From Saccoglossus kowalevskii (lineage: Eukaryota; Hemichordata; Enteropneusta; Harrimaniidae), in assembly GCF_000003605.2 (NCBI RefSeq), contig NW_003128862.1:1239173-1251757 (forward strand): DNA of 12,585 nt, in the 5' to 3' direction. Positions within the stretch are counted from its first letter, which is position 1, and each line of letters opens with the position of its first letter. Under the pieces are notes generated by a model, which had not been told where the DNA came from, did not search any database, and was given only the letters and a program-made list of their open reading frames with translations. The position numbers and the translations under genes were made by a program. Below, in pieces: positions 8,646 to 12,585 of the stretch.

Positions 8646-8672
8646 CAAAATGACCGCCAGTCAGCTATTTTG
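8646..8672. repeat. Hairpin core, copy 2 (diverged)
   Basis: CAAAATGACC, then GCCAGTC, then AGCTATTTTG. The arms keep the outer five pairs but three inner positions no longer pair, so this copy has decayed without compensating changes. Confidence 0.75.
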
Positions 8673-8942
8673 AATCCGATCTGAAAAATAAAAAGATGTG
8701 CATCAGGTACCCATAATCTCTAATGCATGTACCAAGTTTGATCAAAATCCATCCATCCATGCACGCCAAGATCCAGTTCTGAAATGCCCGAAATTTTTGA
8801 TTTTTGATGATTTTTAGCCATTTTGAATCAAGTAGTCAAGCCAATTTTTCTATGTCACGATGTACAATGAATATATAAAATTTAAACATAATCAGGCTAC
8901 GCATGGCAGAGATATGGCACTTATACTGCATTCATTAAAACT

Positions 8943-8965
8943 AAATGGCCGCCAGTCGGCCATTT
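8943..8965. repeat. Hairpin core, copy 3 (perfect)
   Basis: AAATGGCC at 8943-8950 pairs with GGCCATTT at 8958-8965 around the loop GCCAGTC, the same loop as in the neighbouring copy at 8646. Confidence 0.85.
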
Positions 8966-9082
8966 TAAATTAGATCTGAAAAATAAAATGACGTGCATCA
9001 AGGTCATATAATGTCCAACACGTGCACCAAGTTTAAACAAAATCCATCCATAAATGCTTGATTTTGATTATTTTTTAGCACA

Positions 9083-9107
9083 AAAATGACCACAATTTGG
9101 CCATCTT
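9083..9107. repeat. Hairpin core, copy 4 (diverged)
   Basis: AAAATGACC followed by a different loop (ACAATTT) and GGCCATCTT. It is followed by TGAATCAGATC and ATTGATGTGCA, which confirms it as another copy of the same repeat unit. Confidence 0.7.
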
Positions 9108-9200
9108 GAATCAGATCGTGAAACAAATTGATGTGCAAATGTATAATAATATTTATGATGTATGTGCGCAGTTTGATTGTGATTGGTTCAGGCGTGCCTA

Positions 9201-9486
9201 TAAAGATACATGTCCGGACGCACAAAGGTCAAAACGTACTCCCAGTTTTCGGACTGTGTCCGAACGGGGACGAATAACAGGGTTGCCCACTCAAACACGC
9301 TATACCAGATATACATAGGAAAAAATACATTTACAGATATCTGTAATATGATAAAACTAACGACAATAATGTCTACACTACCTTTACAATCATCAAAGAA
9401 GTCATGACAACAAGTACCCTCTGGTGGACAAGGTACTTGACGTTTGATGTTTCTTTATTTTACACGCACGAAATTTTCATTCAACC
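9201..9486. other. Spacer with a perfect 7-bp hairpin
   Basis: Somewhat richer in CG dinucleotides than its surroundings, with no recognisable gene. TTCGGAC at 9248-9254 pairs perfectly with GTCCGAA at 9258-9264 around a 3-base loop, and a GTCCGGAC palindrome lies just upstream near 9212. No function can be assigned. Confidence 0.45.
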
Positions 9487-9850
9487 CCACACACGTCATT
9501 TTTAAAACACACACGTCATTTTAAACACACATATTAAAATACACATGTTATTTTAAACACACACGTCATTTTAGTATACACACCATTCAAAACACACACG
9601 TCGTTTTTAAAAACACGTCATTTTAATACACACATAATTTTTAATACACACACGCCATGTTTTTAAATACACACATCATTTTCATTACACACACGTTATT
9701 TTTTAAACACACATAATTTTTAAAAGACAGTCTTTTTTAAACACACACGCCATTTAAAATTCACAAATCATTTTTTTAATGCACATACATTTAATGCACA
9801 GTCACGCCGTTTTTAAAATGCATACATCATTTTAAAACACACACGCCACG
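9487..9850. repeat. Degenerate CA/AT-rich minisatellite, about 20 copies
   Basis: The unit is near CACACACGTCATTTTTAAA, roughly 14 to 24 bases long, and repeats about 20 times by hand count. Every copy couples a CACACA block to a GYCATTT and A/T block. The core varies between CGTCATT, CGCCATT, CATCATT, CGTTATT and CATAATT, and T-run lengths vary freely. Unlike the array at 5119-7292 the phase is loose, so many small indels have accumulated. No coding potential is apparent. Confidence 0.9.
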
Positions 9851-10804
9851 GCCTCCAATATGTACGTATTTTTGAATTATTGGTCCCTTTTATTTTAGTA
9901 TACACAAAATAATAAATTCACATTCCGCACCTCGTATCGTTAAGCCCGTAGAAAAACAATGACACGCGTAGCTGTTTATCGTCGCATTTTTTTAAATATT
10001 TAACCCTTTTCTAAGTACAAAATTAACTATTTTGTTTTACTAGTGTGAAGATAATTTTGTTACATTTGAAAATATACAACAACAAAAAATGTCAAATAAT
10101 ATGCCACGAACCTGGGTTTCAACCTCAAAAAACCGAGATTGCTTACATTATCGGAGATGGTAATTAAACTATTGTCAATATTAATCTCAGACTACAGGCA
10201 GACTAGCAACGCCTATTGTTGTATGTGTAAATTGGGGATTACGCCCGTAGGATGCGTGATTGGGCATATTTTGCTGGTAGTTTATTGACACACGTTAACC
10301 TGAAGATTCCCGAACGCACTTGCATTTACCTGCATTGTGTGTTTTCGTAATGTCATTCTCGTGCCAAACGCACAGGCGCATATATTTCGATCGAACTGGA
10401 AATGAAATCATCATTTTTAATATCTCTTACTTTCATCTACGATATTTTTTAAATATAATGAGCAACTTCATAGTAGCATTACTCATTATTTTGAATTTTC
10501 CCGGAATATGTGAACATTTTTCTATAAAGGTCAAATTGCGGTGTTGGCGTCGAGAGTGATCTTTTTTGTGGACCCTTCGTAGTTTAGTAGTATGTGGGCA
10601 ATTCGTTTAAACATGTATATGCTCACACAACTAAGCAATTGCAGTCATTAATTATTCAACAGGAAGCTGATATTTTAATGGAGCATACATTTTAGTGCAT
10701 TTGTGAAGAGTTTTTAACGAATATAAGGGAAAATTCAAGTTAGCATCATCATTCACTGCTTCCTGGTACATCTCGTACTATCTCGCGTTATTTGATGAAA
10801 TAAT
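9851..10804. other. Noncoding stretch, no gene supported
   Basis: A 79-codon plus-strand frame at 10320-10559 starts at a non-ATG codon and matches nothing. Around 10108-10125, read on the minus strand, GGTTGAAACCC is loosely like a tRNA B box, but no A box or cloverleaf accompanies it. I therefore call no tRNA or SINE. Confidence 0.45.
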
Positions 10805-11090
10805 AATGGATATCGCGTCATTAAGTTATAGCCGCGTCAGTTCGATGGGTTGTTTATTTGATTAAAAAGTTAAGCCCAAGAACAAACGTGGCACGCACCT
10901 TATAAAAAAAATGCCGCGATTCTAGTCTGTCTATAGTAGTCTGAAAATTAACAGAGCTGGCGTTAAGTTGATCAATATAAATGAAATGTTGCCTGCCGAC
11001 TATCAAATTATCTGATTTATCTGGATTTAATTGAAGCTTATTTTCCTTGATCTCGATTTTCAACATTTGTGATTTAGCTTAACATCCGAT
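10805..11090 (-). pseudogene. Non-LTR retrotransposon reverse-transcriptase fragment
   Basis: The minus-strand frame at 10854-11066 begins MLKIEIKENKLQLNPDKSD and continues with LIVGRQ and ASSVNFQTTI. ENKLQLNPDKS followed by an I/L-V-G/S stretch is the hallmark of the reverse-transcriptase segment that follows the catalytic YADD region in CR1/L2/Jockey-type LINEs (usually NKLKLNxDKTE). Upstream in another frame, SDVKL recalls the xDVxxWM that normally precedes it. After FQTTI the family's LGVxxD block is missing and the sequence jumps to SRHFFYKVRA, like CRxxFYxLRxI. Beyond the stop at about 10854, THRTDAAIT recalls YLTTDAxKTL. So the fragment has a deletion, a frameshift and a stop, and no active site. 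The clade is uncertain. Confidence 0.72.
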
Positions 11091-11353
11091 TGACATTCTA
11101 CAAAGTTTCGGTTTAAACATGGAAGGTACTAACGGAAGGAGCCACGACGCTATTGTTTTAGCTTTACCCCATGATCGTTTGTCAATGTTTATTCACAAAC
11201 ATTGTTCTTTTTAGCTTTTAGCACCTTCGTACAATGGGTTACGCTAATCTCAAGCATTCGGTAATATTCGGAGCATGTTCGGAAGCGATAGTCGTACCTC
11301 GCATGTACAATATTGAAAAACAAATATTAGTTTGAATGCTGTTGTTTCCGTAG
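11091..11353. other. Spacer ending in a splice-acceptor-like tract
   Basis: No gene is seen. CAATGTTT at 11183-11190 pairs perfectly with AAACATTG at 11197-11204 around six bases. The last bases before 11354 (GTTGTTTCCGTAG) form a plausible 3' splice acceptor for the exon-like PHD segment that follows. Confidence 0.45.
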
Positions 11354-11596
11354 ATCTTGGCGAACTCTCATGGAAAATTGTCACATATAACATTGATTAA
11401 AGAAGAACTGATGAAATATCGTGAATTTTGTATTTGTAACGGTGATGAGAGTTCATCAATGATTGCTTGTGACGATTGCATTATTCGATGGTACCATTGT
11501 CAGTGCGTGGGTTTGGTGCCCGAAACTGTCGAAATTTTTGACCACCGGACATCGGCGAACACCAACAGAAACTTTCTCTGTAATAATATTTTTTAG
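11354..11596 (+). CDS. PHD-finger exon or exon remnant, last zinc ligand lost
   Basis: The frame reads through TTG 11357 and is better taken as an exon starting after the AG at 11352-11353, since no ATG opens it. Numbering from the TTG, it shows C25-x-C27, C38-x2-C41, W45-Y46-H47-x2-C50-V-G-L and C75, which is the C4HC3 zinc-binding pattern of a PHD finger (MIACDDC, RWYHCQCVGL). PHD fingers bind histone H3 tails in chromatin regulators and also occur in ORF1 proteins of some LINEs. Here the eighth ligand, expected at residue 78, is I, and the usual W-Y/F-C-P-x-C ending is replaced by FLCNNIF and a stop. So it is either a decayed copy or an exon whose end is wrongly read. No neighbouring exon was found. 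It may be a chromatin-gene pseudogene or a transposon remnant. Confidence 0.6.
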   Translation: MLANSHGKLSHITLIKEELMKYREFCICNGDESSSMIACDDCIIRWYHCQCVGLVPETVEIFDHRTSANTNRNFLCNNIF

Positions 11597-12585
11597 GAGT
11601 CCTTAGGAATTGTTGTTGTGTGCACTCGGAATCTTGTTATAATTACAGTTGCTAATAATTAAAACATGTGAAATGTGTGAAGTCAAACGTTCATGTGTTG
11701 AATTTCCGGTTGTGAAATACGTATTTTGACCTTTCACACCTAAACCAGCTGAGTGCGCATGTGTGATAACCGTACCATACTCCGCTAACTCGTTAACTCG
11801 CAAACTATCATCGACATCAAAGATTAGCTAGACAATGTCCCTATCAGGATTAATTTGGGTTGAAACAAAAGGAAATAAACCAGTTAAGGTAGCGAGATAG
11901 TTTTTTGGCATGAAAAATGTAAACATCTATAATCGGAATAAATTTTACAAGAACCTATACAATCTATATATGTTTGGAAAGCCCTTGACTTGTACTTTTC
12001 TATTATTAATATTTTGTAAACATTGTGTTTGTTTTAGCGTCACGTGATTCTGAAAATCGGCGCGGCTGATAATTAACTAACGTGAATACATTTTTAAATG
12101 TCAGCTCTACGGTCATGCATGCGGCCAAAAACTTTACACTGTTTTGAAGCAAGGGTCATGAAGTTTAAATCCGTATTTATATTTTTTAAATTAAGTTTTG
12201 TTTTCCTCTCCGAAAATGGAAAATTTCAAGCACGTTTTTTGCTGTTGAAGTTAGTGTATACCGGTGGTTTGCGCGAGGTTTGTGAAAATACGCGATAGAA
12301 TTTCGCAAAAATGTAAATACGGATACGAATCCAACATATTCGAGAGTACGAAAAGCCAAACGGCGACATCGTAGCGCAACTCACTGAAACGCCATTTAAA
12401 ATTATGTCAACGGCAATTGCCAGAAATCGAACACCGAGAAATCGGCACTTTTATGATTTTAAACTTCAATCAAGGTTAACTCCCGTTTTAGTAGCAACAA
12501 TTATATAGTTGGTAGTAAATAAATACCTTGAAGTGTTTCAGAAAAATCATGATTCGACATTTATGTCTGTGAACAACTGTATTTT
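11597..12585. other. Noncoding stretch, nothing recognised
   Basis: Only short frames occur: 66 codons minus at 11603-11803, and 66 codons plus at 12098-12298, the latter with an ATG. Neither has a recognisable domain. No repeat, tRNA or mobile-element end is visible to the end of the window. Confidence 0.45.

Larger units (their letters stand above)
8491..9200. repeat. Tandem ~147-bp repeat in 295-bp dimers with a conserved hairpin
   Basis: Two long units align at a fixed offset of 295 (8561-8855 and from 8856). They share the series CGATGTA..., ACATAATCAG, GGAGATATGGC, the hairpin core, GATCTGAAAAATAAA, GTGCATCA, CCAAGTTT and CAAAATCCATCCAT. Within each dimer the two halves are themselves related: AGTTTGATCAAAATCC...CATGC...AGAT in one corresponds to ATTTAAACATAATC...CATGG...AGATATGG in the other. 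That implies a monomer of about 147 bp. The left end (8491-8540) and right end (9081-9200) are partial, diverged copies. The wording resembles dispersed noncoding repeats I associate with mollusc and other invertebrate genomes, but I cannot name the family. Frames within it (for example 9004-9225 minus, 9097-9318 plus) have no recognisable product. Confidence 0.85.

Noticed and set aside
9097-9407. Plus-strand frames of 73 and 65 codons
   Set aside because: They lie partly in the hairpin repeat and its spacer, overlap each other in different registers and have no recognisable product.
10100-10180. tRNA-like or SINE-like B box on the minus strand
   Set aside because: GGTTGAAACCC differs from the B-box consensus, and no A box, acceptor stem or tail is visible.
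11603-12298. Short frames at 11603-11803 (minus) and 12098-12298 (plus)
   Set aside because: Each is 66 codons with no domain, no splice context and no conservation evidence; this length is expected by chance.

Overview
The window looks like non-genic DNA from an animal, most likely a mollusc (perhaps a bivalve) or another marine invertebrate. It is AT-rich, has no compact gene array, operon, rRNA or tRNA gene that I could find, and nearly every open frame is short. The recognisable pieces are remnants of mobile elements of kinds common in mollusc, cnidarian, amphioxus and fish genomes, plus several tandem repeats. The organism call is an inference from these families; no species can be named from the sequence.

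Layout. Bases 1-3270 hold a CA microsatellite (214-253), a weak degenerate repeat (2372-2490) and otherwise nothing I recognise. A broken minus-strand retroelement fragment (about 3274-3486) follows. A possible but unproven minus-strand exon lies at 4129-4359. From about 5119 to 7292 there is one long minisatellite of 21-bp monomers, with a 19-bp monomer inserted at irregular intervals. It is interrupted by an 866-bp block at 6227-7092 that I interpret as a solo LTR: it has TGTCA/TGACA ends and a GTATT target duplication, and removing it restores the repeat phase exactly. Immediately right of the array lies a frameshifted pseudogene (7331-8058, perhaps to 8216) of the integrase-core-domain protein family. 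Next are a tandem array of about 147-bp units that pair into a 295-bp dimer and carry a conserved hairpin (8491-9200), and a degenerate CA/AT-rich minisatellite (9487-9850). A minus-strand reverse-transcriptase fragment lies at about 10805-11090. A plus-strand PHD-finger exon-like segment at 11354-11596 has lost its last zinc ligand. The right end shows nothing recognisable.

No set of genes here works together. The window reads as a graveyard: non-LTR-type retroelement fragments, an LTR element reduced to one LTR, an integrase-family pseudogene, and satellites that continue to change by duplication. The most informative parts are the minisatellite's strict 21n+19 marker spacing and the insertion it dates. 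The many apparently long open frames across 5170-6240 are a by-product of a monomer that is a multiple of three and is free of stops in five of six frames; they are not genes.
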